Below, one piece after another: positions 35,301-44,218 of a stretch of DNA of 64,000 nucleotides. How positions within the stretch are numbered: the stretch's first letter is position 1; each line of letters begins with the position of its first letter. The notes under the pieces were generated by a model. That model worked only from the letters and a program-made list of their open reading frames with translations, did no database searches and was not told where the DNA came from. A program made the translations under genes and the position numbers. Origin of the DNA: Chloroflexota bacterium (lineage in GTDB: Bacteria; Chloroflexota; Anaerolineae; Promineifilales; Promineifilaceae); contig JACTMP010000069.1 in NCBI GenBank assembly GCA_014584575.1, forward strand, positions 1 through 64,000. Direction: 5' to 3'.

Positions 35301-37398
35301 CCTGCACCGGGTCATTGGCGGGGATAGCGGCCAATGGCTGCCCGCCGAGCGACTGCGGCCAGGGCGGCAGCAAAATGCCGCGCCAGTTCAGCCCATATGC
35401 CTGGTCGGCCATGACCATCACCCGGTTGGCTAATTCCATGCCGGGCTGGGTCAAATTAAACAGAGCAGTGGCCGGTGTATCGGCGAAAGAGGCTACCGGC
35501 AGCGCTTCCAGACGGGAACCAACGGCCGTCGCATACACATGATGTGCTGTGGCTGCCAACGCATAAGGTTCACCGTCCGGCGAATGAACGACCAGCAAAT
35601 GCTGGATAGGCTGGCCGTCGTCTTCGGTTTGGGACAGGTTGGCCCGCCAGGTAATAGCGCCAGCCGCATTGATGAGGATGATGTCCCCTCGTGCGGTGCT
35701 GACCAGGATTTCCGGGTCGCCGATGCGGTTGATGTTTTCCACCAGCATGCCGGTCAGCGGCGCGTCCAGTTCCACTTCCCAGATGCGTTCACCATTAGGC
35801 TGGCGCAGTTCCACCCAGCTTTGCACGCCATCCACGCTATCGCTGCCGGCGCTGTTGTTGCGGCCCACCACCACACCGGGTGATGGTTCCGTCAGACCGG
35901 CGCGTTCCAGGTAGGCCAGGTGGGTGATCGCGCCGCCGGGCGCATGCAGCCACTCCAGTATGTTGCCGTTTACCAGGTAGTGCAGCTTGCCATTCTGGCC
36001 GCCGAGGATGAGTTCGTCACGGCCGTCGCGGTCAAAATCCACCACCAGCACCGCGCCAGGATCTGCGTCCAACTGGTAATCCCATTCGCGGGCAATCTCG
36101 GTCGCGCCCAGCCCCAGCCCTTGCAGTTCCACGGTGGCAAAACGGGTGAGAATCAACTCGCTGCGCCGGTCGTTGTTGATGTCCAGCAAAAAGGAGAGGG
36201 GCGCGCTGCCTTCACCGGTGGCAAAGGTGGTCACTTCCAGCCCATTGGCGTCCAGCAACTTCACCTGCTGGTTGCCACCCGCGGCGGCGTGTGGCCCCAG
36301 GTTGGCGGCCAGGATAGGGCTGCGGGCGTCGGGGGTAAAGGGCACGGCCGTGAGCTTGAGCACCGGGCGGCTGGCGTCGGTGGTCAGGCGGCGCGTCCAG
36401 AAGCGACGGCCGTCGGCGGCGTAAGCCACCACCACCCCCACATCGGTGCCCACCAGCAGCGCCGGCCCCTGCGGGAAATGGGCCACCGCCAACGCCGTGA
36501 TTGGCTTGTTCAGGGTGCGCGGCCACCATGGGCGCTGCCGGTTGGCGTCATAGAGGTGAAGCTGGCCCCAATCGGTGCCTACGGCAATGTGCATGGCCCC
36601 ATTTTCGCCAAACGGCACCAGAGCGACGGCCGTGATGTGCCCGGAAACGGCGGGGGCGTCTTCCCACAGGGTACGACCGTCGGCATCGTATACAAACAGT
36701 TCGCTAAAGCGTTTGCCGGGGTCAAACAGGCCAAGCAGGATTTCGGCACGGCCGTCGCCGGTGACGTCGCCCACTTGCATTTGCGGCCCGGCGTCGCCGG
36801 ATGTGCTGACGTGGCCGTCCAGCCGGCGTAGCAGCGCGCCGTTCTGGTCATACAGGTGCAGCAGGCCGTTATCAAAAAGGACGAGGATTTCGTCACGGCC
36901 GTCGCCGTCCACGTCGTAGGGGGCTAACTGGCGGGCGGTAGGCGGTGGGCCACCACCGGGCGGTTCATCGCTGGCGGCAAAGGCAAGCGGCACGCGCCAG
37001 CTTGCCTGCCCCCCGGCATCGAGCAGGATCAAGCGGTTGTCTGCCGTGACCAGCGCCGTTTCCAACAGGGGGTGATCGGCGCCGTCTACGTTGATGGGGT
37101 GCAAGGCCAGTATGGGCGTGGCGGCGGTGTAGCTCCATTCCAGTTGGGCATTGTGGGCGTTAAGCAGGTCTACACGGCCGTTTTCGGCCGCCAGCAGCAG
37201 TTCCATGACGCCATCGCCGTTCATGTCCGCGGGGATGACGTGCGTCAGGCGGCGGGCGGCGGAGTAACGCCAGTAGGCGCTGTCGGTGGGGGGAGATTGG
37301 GCGTGGGCAGGGGAGGGGTACGGCCGTGCGGCCAACAACACCAGCAGCGCCAGCCATCCGCCCATCACCCATCTCGTCCATCGCCCATGCCATTTCAC
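32362..37398 (-). CDS. Giant transmembrane receptor: FG-GAP beta-propeller outside, P-loop (STAND/ORC-like) ATPase inside
   Basis: About 1,678 residues. A signal/anchor sequence (cleavage site after AHA, about residue 33) precedes about 900 extracytoplasmic residues of propeller repeats with at least six calcium-loop motifs such as DMNGDGVMELLLA, DVDGDGRDEILVLF and DFDRDGRDELILGG. A transmembrane helix follows at about 929-948. The inner part has a helical region, a CARDB-like beta domain (about 1160-1260) and an AAA/STAND ATPase (Walker A GQRRTGKTS near 1320, Walker B LLLVFDEFE near 1413) with a C-terminal winged-helix-like part. The order suggests an outer sensor driving an ATP-dependent switch. 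Function unknown. GTG 37398 chosen; ATG 37365 is possible. Confidence 0.8.
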   Translation of the reverse strand: MKWHGRWTRWVMGGWLALLVLLAARPYPSPAHAQSPPTDSAYWRYSAARRLTHVIPADMNGDGVMELLLAAENGRVDLLNAHNAQLEWSYTAATPILALHPINVDGADHPLLETALVTADNRLILLDAGGQASWRVPLAFAASDEPPGGGPPPTARQLAPYDVDGDGRDEILVLFDNGLLHLYDQNGALLRRLDGHVSTSGDAGPQMQVGDVTGDGRAEILLGLFDPGKRFSELFVYDADGRTLWEDAPAVSGHITAVALVPFGENGAMHIAVGTDWGQLHLYDANRQRPWWPRTLNKPITALAVAHFPQGPALLVGTDVGVVVAYAADGRRFWTRRLTTDASRPVLKLTAVPFTPDARSPILAANLGPHAAAGGNQQVKLLDANGLEVTTFATGEGSAPLSFLLDINNDRRSELILTRFATVELQGLGLGATEIAREWDYQLDADPGAVLVVDFDRDGRDELILGGQNGKLHYLVNGNILEWLHAPGGAITHLAYLERAGLTEPSPGVVVGRNNSAGSDSVDGVQSWVELRQPNGERIWEVELDAPLTGMLVENINRIGDPEILVSTARGDIILINAAGAITWRANLSQTEDDGQPIQHLLVVHSPDGEPYALAATAHHVYATAVGSRLEALPVASFADTPATALFNLTQPGMELANRVMVMADQAYGLNWRGILLPPWPQSLGGQPLAAIPANDPVQEAFTRNLAESFLISTNSGELLRLSVQDNKPELTWTLNGLGQLTALYWGDLDGNRLAEFVVGDADGRIRLFTNISPKPQFLDELNLTSGVFALTALRRGLENRADLLVVTENGEVQLFSAQENRPPLLTNPTTEVSPGQYGVSVAVMDIENDAVRLRLDLQEPETGEWVTYREMVLNNGNGPAAWNVVNPPAFADGVRYRIYYNDDSHAGFIYPPAGPLPIMALLPTTNTTAIPLLASLFLGAAALLIWRQFQSPAIRTRRFYWRVQQWPDETLVRLENRYISTHGSPDFLLALSGLARQRNDELVSGLADGLFLLADRPQAGLPFILGALAKAAPLEPHWQAWERWQALFQASADLLAAPTLTELSLEWPRLQNLLNLLDGGGYWSPSLHALLPALTTIRDSERVEQPDDRLVYLYEAAEQLTAVQQDLRDYDTAMEKPLALALAERWAGLVTAAMEELEGRAELVIRLKTRRMAPEAISQLIFEIKNHGRAPAENIMAVLKDDPAYAYTGLPETIPFLPPGQTRTVTFDIRPLVIDRFRVELTVTFDDRHQRDRQMAFGDRVSILTPAHEFAPIPNPYRPGTPLRQNSAVFYGREWLFDFIAENAGGWSQRNVLILIGQRRTGKTSALLNLEQHLPSHLIPVYIDCQSLGVAPGMAALFHDLAWLIADVLAARDIELTVPAINAWEVDPAGLLQRHFLPAARNLLPPESTLLLVFDEFEVFEHLVDDDILPATFFNFLRHLMQHSDGLSFVFVGTRRLEEMSADYWSVLFNIALYQRITYLREESATRLITEPVSPHLLYDDLALDKILRVTAGHPYFLQLVCYTLVQQANNQRKGYVTISDVNAALDEMLTLGEVHFAFLWQRSSFTERAILTAVAHMPERPSPFRPQEFVQFLEPYGVHLQPAEVTAALNTLVAREIMREVRDGATVQYELRLGLVGLWVARQKSLSKLHAQDTPPPAPTNGTAQNGQTRVKVVKG

Positions 37399-37404
37399 AC
37401 GGAC

Positions 37405-37410
37405 ATTATA
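37405..37410 (-). promoter_or_regulatory. Candidate -10 box (TATAAT) for the giant receptor gene
   Basis: On the minus strand a perfect TATAAT ends seven bases before the GTG at 37398, so the transcript would begin at or near the start codon and be essentially leaderless. No good -35 is visible. Confidence 0.35.
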
Positions 37411-37487
37411 CCCAAAACAAATTGGCCGGTGTGGGCTATCGTCGTTCACTATCCTTTTGTTTACAATGAGGATGTTTGTTTGATCGG

Positions 37488-37538
37488 GCGATTGGGTGAC
37501 AACGACGCAATTACTCAATTGCCCAATTACCCAATTAC
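37488..37538. repeat. AATTACCC-type inverted repeat, copy 2
   Basis: GGGCGATTGGGTGAC faces CAATTGCCCAATTACCCAATTAC in the gap between the divergent receptor and lipoprotein genes. Related to the repeat at 8194-8228. Confidence 0.75.
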
Positions 37539-37558
37539 AAAACAGAAAGGAAAATATC

Positions 37559-38203
37559 ATGTCTCAAAAAGTTAGTTTTCTGATGGTTTTGGTGGTTTTG
37601 TTACTGCTGGCGGGCTGTGGCGAGCCGGAGCCAAAATATGCAGCCGGTGATGTGCTGTTGAGCGAAACGTTCAGCGAACCGAACGCCTGGGAAACGTATA
37701 GCAGCGGCGATTCCGATTTGCGCGTCAGCGATGGCGTCTATCGCATGGAGGTGGGGCCGGGCGGTTACATCTGGGGGCTGAATGAAGCGGAGCATACCAA
37801 TGTGGAAATGGAAGTGACCACCCGGCAGCTTTCCAGCCACGACAATAATGCCTATGGGCTGATGTGCCGCGCCGACACCAGCAATGATGGCGATGGCTAT
37901 TACTTCCTGATCAGCGGCGATGGCTTTTACTCCATCCGCAAAGGGGAAGGGGAGGACGTGGTGGCGCTGGTAGATTGGACGGATAGTTCGGCCATTAACG
38001 AAGGGGAGGCCACGAACAAAATCCGGGCGGTGTGCGCCGGGGATTATCTGGGGCTGTGGGTGAATGACAAATTTGTGTCCGAAATCAGAGATACAGCGTA
38101 CACCAGCGGCTATGCCGGCCTGGCCGCCGCCGCTTTTGAAGATGGTTCGGCCGATATTACTTTTGACGACTTGACCATCAAGGTGGCTTCGCTGACACAG
38201 TAA
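37559..38203 (+). CDS. Lipoprotein with concanavalin/LamG-like jelly-roll domain
   Basis: 214 residues. Lipobox LLAGC near residue 20, then a beta-sandwich (SETFSEPNAWETYSSGDSDLRVSDGVYRM ... YGLMCRAD ... YYFLISGDG) like 3-keto-disaccharide hydrolase/DUF1080 proteins, which often bind glycans. AAAGGAAAA precedes the ATG at 37559. It is divergent from the giant receptor and so might share control with it. Confidence 0.75.
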   Translation: MSQKVSFLMVLVVLLLLAGCGEPEPKYAAGDVLLSETFSEPNAWETYSSGDSDLRVSDGVYRMEVGPGGYIWGLNEAEHTNVEMEVTTRQLSSHDNNAYGLMCRADTSNDGDGYYFLISGDGFYSIRKGEGEDVVALVDWTDSSAINEGEATNKIRAVCAGDYLGLWVNDKFVSEIRDTAYTSGYAGLAAAAFEDGSADITFDDLTIKVASLTQ

Positions 38204-38340
38204 AGGCGGCCCTGAAGCAGGGCTACTGTTATTGTTTTAGCATTGGGCGAGGGTGGACAGGCACGGCCGTGACCGCCCTCGCCCTTTTCCGCTATAATAC
38301 CCCCTATCAACCACCCGATTCATGCAGAGGAGATGGTGTT

Positions 38341-38949
38341 ATGGTGATGGAGATGACGGCCGTAAAAAGCCCGACCCAAACAAAACATTCCTGGCCACCG
38401 CCGCAGGGGGCCTGGCGCTATGAAGATTATTTGCGCCTGCCGGACAATGGTTTTCGCTACGAAATCGTTAAAGGAGAGTTGTTCATGTCACCTGCGCCGA
38501 CCATTCAACACCAACGCATTCTGTTCAATCTCATCAAACTCATGGGCAATTTTTTGGAGCAGCACAAGTTTGGCGGCGAAGCATTGGCAGCGCCGGTAGA
38601 TGTCAATTTGCCCGGCGTTTCTTCCACCGTACAGCCGGATTTTTTGTATGTGAGCGACGGCCGTTTGCATATTGTTCGTGAAAAGAGCATTGAAGGGCCG
38701 CCAGATTTGATCGTGGAAATTTTGTCGCCGGGCACGGCCGTGTATGATCGCCAGACCAAATTCCAGGCCTATGCTGCTGCCGGGGTGCGCGAATACTGGC
38801 TGGTAGACCCGGATGGCTGCACGGTGGAAGTTAATGTTTTGCGCGGTCAGGCGTATGCCCCGTTGGGCAACTTTGGCCCGGCGGAGCACATGCGGTCAGA
38901 GGTGCTGCCAGGGTGGGACACGGCCGTGTCTGCCCTCTGCCCATCATAA
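38341..38949 (+). CDS. Uma2 family (DUF820) nuclease-like protein
   Basis: 202 residues. The motif YEDYLRLPDNGFRYEIVKGEL, then QPDFLYVS, PPDLIVEILSPGT and AGVREYWLVDP. GAGGAGATG lies upstream of ATG 38341. Close in length and motif spacing to the copy at 13592. Followed after three bases by a DUF2283 gene. Confidence 0.88.
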   Translation: MVMEMTAVKSPTQTKHSWPPPQGAWRYEDYLRLPDNGFRYEIVKGELFMSPAPTIQHQRILFNLIKLMGNFLEQHKFGGEALAAPVDVNLPGVSSTVQPDFLYVSDGRLHIVREKSIEGPPDLIVEILSPGTAVYDRQTKFQAYAAAGVREYWLVDPDGCTVEVNVLRGQAYAPLGNFGPAEHMRSEVLPGWDTAVSALCPS

Positions 38950-38952
38950 AAA

Positions 38953-39174
38953 ATGCAAATAGATTATGATCCCCAGGCCGACGCCCTTTACATTCATTTC
39001 CGCGCAGGTAATGTAGATGATACCCAAGAGGTCAATAAATATATCTATGTGGATGTGGATGAGAATGGCCTGCCGCTTGGTCTGGAAATTCTGTTTGCCA
39101 GTCATATATTGGCAAACAAAGATATGACCAGCGTCACGTTTAACGTAGGCCATACAGTGCCTGCTGCACACTAA
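38953..39174 (+). CDS. DUF2283 family protein
   Basis: 73 residues: MQIDYDPQADALYIHFRAG, then YIYVDVDENGLPLGLEIL, a clear DUF2283 pattern. It sits three bases after the Uma2 gene and so is probably co-transcribed with it. Function unknown. Confidence 0.82.
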   Translation: MQIDYDPQADALYIHFRAGNVDDTQEVNKYIYVDVDENGLPLGLEILFASHILANKDMTSVTFNVGHTVPAAH

Positions 39175-39214
39175 AAATAAGCGCAAGGATTTCGAGAGAC
39201 GATAAGGTCTTTAG

Positions 39215-39317
39215 TTTTTCGCCATGACTACAGCGGATAAAGGATTGAACGGATTCTTCCTCTTGAAATTTATCCGCTTATTCCTCAATCCGTTGTAGTC
39301 TTAATGGGATGGCGAAA
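39215..39317. repeat. Imperfect inverted repeat (TTTTTCGCCAT ... ATGGCGAAAAC)
   Basis: Outer arms TTTTCGCCAT / ATGGCGAAAA, inner arms around ACTACAGCGGAT / ATCCGTTGTAGT, about 100 bases long. It lies in the 227-base gap before aconitase. No second copy was noticed. Confidence 0.6.
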
Positions 39318-39340
39318 ACCTGGTGTCACTACTTGATCGC

Positions 39341-39362
39341 TAATCTCCAATCTCTAATCTCT
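39341..39362. repeat. GAGATT-type half repeat
   Basis: Only the AATCTCCAATCTCTAATCTC arm of the family is present, without a facing arm. Confidence 0.65.
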
Positions 39363-39401
39363 GCTACACAAACAACACTTTTTAAGGAAGAGGTACCTGC
39401 T

Positions 39402-42098
39402 ATGACAAACATATTTGACCATTTCGGCGCCCGCGCCAAACTACCCGGAACCGATGTCTATTATTACCGGCTGGATAAACTGAACCACCTGGCTAACATT
39501 AACCGGCTGCCCTTCTCCATCAAAATCATGCTGGAGGCGCTGCTGCGCACCTGCGATGGCTACGTCGTCACTCCCGCCGACGTGGAAAAGCTGGCCCGCT
39601 ACAACGCCAAAAGCCCGGCGGCCGACGAACTGCCCTTCAAACCGGGGCGCGTCATCCTGCAAGATTTCACCGGCGTACCGGCGGTGGTAGACCTGGCAGC
39701 CATGCGCGCCGCCATGGCCCGGCTGGGCGGCAACCCCAAAAAGATCAACCCCATCGTGCCCGTAGACCTGGTAATTGACCATTCGGTGCAGGTGGACGCC
39801 TTTGGTTCGGCCGCCGCGCTGTTCATCAACGCCGAAAAAGAGTTTGTACGCAACCGCGAACGGTACGAATTTTTGAAATGGGGGCAAAAGGCATTTGAGA
39901 ATTTCACCGTCGTGCCGCCCGCCACCGGCATTGTGCATCAGGTGAACCTGGAATACCTGGGCAAAGTGGTGATGACGGCCCCAGAAGGGGATGGCCTGGT
40001 CGCCTTCCCGGACAGCCTGGTGGGCACCGATTCACATACCACCATGATTGACGGGCTGGGGGTGCTGGCCTGGGGCGTGGGCGGCATTGAAGCGGAAGCG
40101 GTGATGCTGGGCCAGCCCATTTACATGCTCACGCCGGAAGTGATCGGTGTGCGGCTGACGGGGCGGATGCCCGAAGGCTCAACGGCGACCGATCTGGTGC
40201 TGGTGGTGACCCAACTGCTGCGCCAAAAAGGGGTGGTGGGTAAGTTTGTAGAATTTTTTGGCCCTGGCCTGAGCAGCATGACCCTGGCCGACCGGGCCAC
40301 TATTGCCAATATGTGCCCGGAATATGGGGCGACGGTGGGCTTTTTCCCGGTGGATGACGAAACGTTGCGTTATCTGCGCCAGACGGGACGGCCGTCTGAC
40401 CTGATTGACCTGGTGGAAAAATACAGCAAAGCGCAAGGGTTGTTCCGCACCGACGACACGCCGGACCCGGACTTTACCGACGTGGTGGAACTGGATTTGG
40501 GCACGGTGCAGCCCAGTCTGGCCGGCCCCAAACGGCCGCAAGACCGCATCCTGCTCAGCGAAATGAAGGAGAAGTTCACCAAAACGCTGCTTACCCCGGC
40601 GGGGCCACAGGGCATTGGGCTGCGCGAGGAGGAGTTGGGGCGCACGGCCGTTGTCCGTAACGGCCACGAAACAGAAATTGGGCACGGCGCGGTGGTCATC
40701 GCCGCCATCACCTCCTGCACCAACACCAGCAACCCGTATGTGATGGTGGGTGCGGGGCTGGTGGCCAAGAAGGCGGTGGAAGCGGGGTTATCTGTGCCAC
40801 CTTATGTCAAGACAAGCCTGGCCCCCGGCTCCCGCGTGGTGGAAGATTACCTGAAAAAAGCGGGGCTGATGCCCTATCTGGAACAACTGGGATTCCACAT
40901 CGTCGGTTTTGGCTGCACCACCTGTATTGGCAACTCCGGGCCGCTGCCGGAAGCGGTGGAGGCGGCCATCCGCGAGAATGATCTGGTGGCTTCGGCCGTA
41001 CTCAGCGGCAACCGCAACTTTGAAGGGCGGGTGCATCCGCTGACCAAGACCAACTATCTGGCTTCGCCGCCGCTGGTGGTGGCCTATGCGTTGGCCGGCC
41101 GCACGGACGTTGACCTGACCACCGAGCCAATTGGCACGAACCAAAATGGGCAGCCGGTCTACCTGCGGGACATCTGGCCCAGCAGCCAGGAAGTGGCCGC
41201 CACCGTGGCCCAAACCGTGACCGCCGAGATGTTCCGCGAACAGTATGCCAACGTCTACGACGGCAGCGAAGAGTGGAACCAAATCCCGGTGCGCGGCGGT
41301 GAACTGTATGAGTGGAATCCCGACTCTACCTACATTCAAGAGCCGCCCTTCTTCACTACCCTGACACGGGAGATTAACCCAATTAGCAACATTGAAAATG
41401 CCCGGGTGCTGGTGAAAGTGGGTGATTCGGTGACCACCGACCACATTTCACCGGCCGGTTCCATCTCCCGCACCAGCCCGGCAGGTCACTACCTGCTGGA
41501 GCATGACGTAGAGCCGCCCTACTTCAACAGCTACGGCTCGCGGCGGGGCAATGACCGGGTGATGACACGCGGTACCTTTGCCAATGTGCGCCTGCGCAAC
41601 CAGATGGCCCCCGGCACGGAAGGCGGCTTCACCACCTACCTGCCCACGAACGAAGTGACCACCATTTACGACGCCTCGTTGAAGTATCAGGCGGCGGGTA
41701 CGCCGCTGGTGGTGCTGGCGGGTAATGATTATGGCATGGGCAGTTCCCGCGACTGGGCGGCCAAGGGGGTGCTGCTGCTGGGCGTGCGGATGGTGATTGC
41801 CCAGAGCTACGAGCGCATTCACCGCAGTAATCTGGTGGGCATGGGGGTGCTGCCGCTGCAATTTATGCCCGGCGAAAACCCGCAAACGTTGGGGCTGGAT
41901 GGTACGGAAACGTACAGCACACTCAACCTGACGGATGAGGTGAAGCCGTTACAAGAGATTACGGTTCGGGCCGAACGGGCGGATGGCACGGCCGTAACCT
42001 TCCAAACGCTCTGCCGCATTGACACCCCCGTAGAAGTGGACTACTACCGCAACGGCGGCATCCTGCACACCGTCCTGCGCAACTTTTTGAAGGAATAA
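39402..42098 (+). CDS. acnA: Aconitate hydratase A
   Basis: 898 residues, normal for AcnA. It interconverts citrate and isocitrate in the TCA cycle. The [4Fe-4S] ligands are in SCTNTSNP and [12 protein letters not shown]; the swivel domain contains [17 protein letters not shown] precedes ATG 39402. Only three ACGGCCGT octamers occur in 2.7 kb, a low density for this window. Confidence 0.96.
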   Translation: MTNIFDHFGARAKLPGTDVYYYRLDKLNHLANINRLPFSIKIMLEALLRTCDGYVVTPADVEKLARYNAKSPAADELPFKPGRVILQDFTGVPAVVDLAAMRAAMARLGGNPKKINPIVPVDLVIDHSVQVDAFGSAAALFINAEKEFVRNRERYEFLKWGQKAFENFTVVPPATGIVHQVNLEYLGKVVMTAPEGDGLVAFPDSLVGTDSHTTMIDGLGVLAWGVGGIEAEAVMLGQPIYMLTPEVIGVRLTGRMPEGSTATDLVLVVTQLLRQKGVVGKFVEFFGPGLSSMTLADRATIANMCPEYGATVGFFPVDDETLRYLRQTGRPSDLIDLVEKYSKAQGLFRTDDTPDPDFTDVVELDLGTVQPSLAGPKRPQDRILLSEMKEKFTKTLLTPAGPQGIGLREEELGRTAVVRNGHETEIGHGAVVIAAITSCTNTSNPYVMVGAGLVAKKAVEAGLSVPPYVKTSLAPGSRVVEDYLKKAGLMPYLEQLGFHIVGFGCTTCIGNSGPLPEAVEAAIRENDLVASAVLSGNRNFEGRVHPLTKTNYLASPPLVVAYALAGRTDVDLTTEPIGTNQNGQPVYLRDIWPSSQEVAATVAQTVTAEMFREQYANVYDGSEEWNQIPVRGGELYEWNPDSTYIQEPPFFTTLTREINPISNIENARVLVKVGDSVTTDHISPAGSISRTSPAGHYLLEHDVEPPYFNSYGSRRGNDRVMTRGTFANVRLRNQMAPGTEGGFTTYLPTNEVTTIYDASLKYQAAGTPLVVLAGNDYGMGSSRDWAAKGVLLLGVRMVIAQSYERIHRSNLVGMGVLPLQFMPGENPQTLGLDGTETYSTLNLTDEVKPLQEITVRAERADGTAVTFQTLCRIDTPVEVDYYRNGGILHTVLRNFLKE

Positions 42099-42100
42099 CC

Positions 42101-42155
42101 GTTCGTAGTAGGCGATTCATCGCCGTCAAAAGGCGATAAATCGCCTACTACAAAC
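42101..42155. repeat. GTTCGTAGTAGGCGAT-type inverted repeat, copy 1
   Basis: GTTCGTAGTAGGCGATTCATCGCC faces GGCGATAAATCGCCTACTACAAAC directly after the aconitase stop. Confidence 0.88.
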
Positions 42156-42176
42156 AGTGTTGATGAGGTGAATGAT

Positions 42177-42731
42177 ATGGACACGGCCGTACTCGCCCCG
42201 CCCCAACTCATTACCGCCGACGAACTCCTGGAAATGCCAGATATTGGTCGTTACGAACTGGTCAGAGGAGAGATCATCGCCATGAGTCCCACAAATGTTG
42301 AACATGCGTATCTGGAAAATGAAATTGGTCGTTTGCTTGGTAATTTTGTTTCCAAACATAAACTGGGTTGGGTATTTGTGGGCGAAGTGGGAATTTTTAC
42401 AGAACGAAGCCCTGACACCGTGAGGAGCGCGGATGTTTCCTTTATTTCACGGGAACGTGCCCCGCAGCGGCCACGCAAAGGCTTTCTGCAGATTGCGCCC
42501 GAACTGGTGGTGGAGGTTGTTTCCCCCAGTGATTTGTGGACCGATTTGAACGAAAAAATTGAAGAGTATTTCGCGCTAGGCGTAGATTGGGTGTGGGTGG
42601 TAGAGCCAAAACGGAAAGCAGTGCGGGTGTATCATGGGCCTACGGCCGTGACCATCCTCACTGATACCCTGCACGGAGAAGGCATATTGGAAGGTTTTGC
42701 CCTTCCCATCCCCGAACTGTTTGCAGAGTAA
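42177..42731 (+). CDS. Uma2 family (DUF820) nuclease-like protein
   Basis: 184 residues. Motifs: LEMPDIGRYELVRGEIIAMSP, RSADVSFIS, APELVVEVVSPSD, LGVDWVWVVEP. It is more distant from the other two Uma2 copies than they are from each other. GAGG lies before the ATG at 42177, preferred over GTG 42168. Confidence 0.86.
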   Translation: MDTAVLAPPQLITADELLEMPDIGRYELVRGEIIAMSPTNVEHAYLENEIGRLLGNFVSKHKLGWVFVGEVGIFTERSPDTVRSADVSFISRERAPQRPRKGFLQIAPELVVEVVSPSDLWTDLNEKIEEYFALGVDWVWVVEPKRKAVRVYHGPTAVTILTDTLHGEGILEGFALPIPELFAE

Positions 42732-42733
42732 TA

Positions 42734-42770
42734 AAGATGTGCTAAGTCTTGTCAAGACTTAGCATATCTT
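42734..42770. repeat. GTGCTAAGTCTTG palindrome
   Basis: AAGATGTGCTAAGTCTTG faces CAAGACTTAGCATATCTT. A 37-base hairpin just after the Uma2 gene, with no T-run. Confidence 0.8.
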
Positions 42771-42796
42771 GGTGTTAACTGTATTGGAGTAAACGT

Positions 42797-43813
42797 ATGA
42801 CTATTCCCCTGACCGACAAGTTTAACCGTCCCATTCGAGACTTACGCATTTCGGTCATTGACAAATGTAACTTTCGCTGTCCCTACTGTATGCCCGCCGA
42901 AATCTTTGGCGCGGATTACAACTTTCTGAGCAACGGCGAGTTGTTAAGCGACGATGAGATTGTGCGGCTGGCGGGACTGTTTGCCCAGATTGGCGTGACT
43001 AAATTCCGGCTGACAGGCGGCGAACCACTGCTGCGGCCGAACCTGTCCCACCTGATCGCCCGCCTGGCCCAAATTCCCGGCGTGGATGACCTGGCCTTGA
43101 CCACCAATGGCTATTACCTGCCCAAAATGTCCCACCTGCTCAAAGAGGCGGGGCTGCACCGGCTGACCGTCAGCCTGGATTCGCTGGATGAAGAGGTGTT
43201 TGAGGTGATGAACGGCCGTAAATCCTCCGTGCAGCGCGTGTTGGCCGGTTTCGCGGTGGCCGAAGCCGATGGCTTTTACCCCATCAAGATCAACTGCGTG
43301 GTCAAACGAGGGGTGAACGACCACACTATTGTAGACCTGGCGCGGCGCTTCAAAGGCACCGGGCACATTGTTCGTTTTATCGAGTACATGGATGTGGGCA
43401 ATTTGAACGGCTGGAAGATGGATGATGTAGTCACGGCCGAAGAGATTATCCGCCGCATTGATCGGGAGATGCCGCTGGAACCGATCCCGCCCAATTATCC
43501 TGGCGAAGTCGCCAACCGCTTCCGTTATCTGGATGGCGAAGGGGAGATTGGGCTTATCGCCTCGGTCAGTCAGCCGTTTTGTGGCAACTGCACTCGCGCC
43601 CGCCTGTCCGGCGCCGGCGAGTATTACACCTGCCTGTTTGCCAACAAGGGTACCGATTTGCGCGGGCCGCTGCGGGCGGGCGCCTCGGACGAGGAGATGC
43701 TCGACCTGATCGGCGGCGTCTGGCGGCGGCGCACCGACCGCTACTCCGAACTGCGCACCTCCTTCACCCGCCTCCCGGCGAAGGGGGCGGAGATGTACCG
43801 CTTGGGCGGGTAA
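42797..43813 (+). CDS. moaA: GTP 3-prime,8-cyclase
   Basis: 338 residues. Radical SAM enzyme for the first step of molybdopterin synthesis. N-terminal cluster Cys24, Cys28, Cys31 (CNFRCPYC); C-terminal cluster Cys262, Cys265, Cys279 (CGNC ... CLF); GGEPLLR. The C-terminal GG typical of the family is present at the end (RLGG). No other moa gene lies close by. Confidence 0.95.
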   Translation: MTIPLTDKFNRPIRDLRISVIDKCNFRCPYCMPAEIFGADYNFLSNGELLSDDEIVRLAGLFAQIGVTKFRLTGGEPLLRPNLSHLIARLAQIPGVDDLALTTNGYYLPKMSHLLKEAGLHRLTVSLDSLDEEVFEVMNGRKSSVQRVLAGFAVAEADGFYPIKINCVVKRGVNDHTIVDLARRFKGTGHIVRFIEYMDVGNLNGWKMDDVVTAEEIIRRIDREMPLEPIPPNYPGEVANRFRYLDGEGEIGLIASVSQPFCGNCTRARLSGAGEYYTCLFANKGTDLRGPLRAGASDEEMLDLIGGVWRRRTDRYSELRTSFTRLPAKGAEMYRLGG

Positions 43814-43903
43814 TTAGGTTTCAGGTGTCAAGATGGCACATGGTTATTGTGCCAGCCCATTTGGTTGATTAGCACAAGAGTAGACTGGTTCTTTGGGGGC
43901 AGT

Positions 43904-44218
43904 TTACTGTACCACCACCCCGTTCCGGGCATAATCCACTAGCAGCGATTGGCCAGCTGCCCATTCCTCCGGTGTAAAGGCCGACGCCTCAATGGGCACA
44001 AAGAGTTGGTAAATGGCCGCACTTAATATATCAATGCGCTCCCAATAGCTTTTGTCGGCAAAACTGGGTGAAATGACGATAAGGTCAATATCGCTATCCT
44101 CACGTGCCGTCCCCGTCGCGTGAGAACCATACAGGATCATTTCTTCAACCTGTACGTTGGCTGATTCTAATACTTTTTTGAATTGCCGGACTGTTTTTAT
44201 AGCTGCGTCTTGACCCAA
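43904..44218 (-). CDS. MNT-domain nucleotidyltransferase (MntA-like)
   Basis: 104 residues with the minimal nucleotidyltransferase motif GSHATGTAREDSDID (GSx10DxD) intact. In HEPN/MNT modules this antitoxin AMPylates the HEPN toxin. Here it overlaps by about 22 bases the end of a frame-broken HEPN gene. Confidence 0.85.
   Translation of the reverse strand: MGQDAAIKTVRQFKKVLESANVQVEEMILYGSHATGTAREDSDIDLIVISPSFADKSYWERIDILSAAIYQLFVPIEASAFTPEEWAAGQSLLVDYARNGVVVQ

Noticed and set aside
37399-37560. 54-residue N-terminal extension of the giant receptor
   Set aside because: It is translated from an AATTACCC-type repeat and gap sequence; the signal-like segment begins after 37398.
32362-37560. Long open frames on the plus strand opposite the giant receptor (e.g. 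35920-36831)
   Set aside because: They are antisense shadows caused by GC-rich codon bias; no homology pattern and no ribosome-binding sites.
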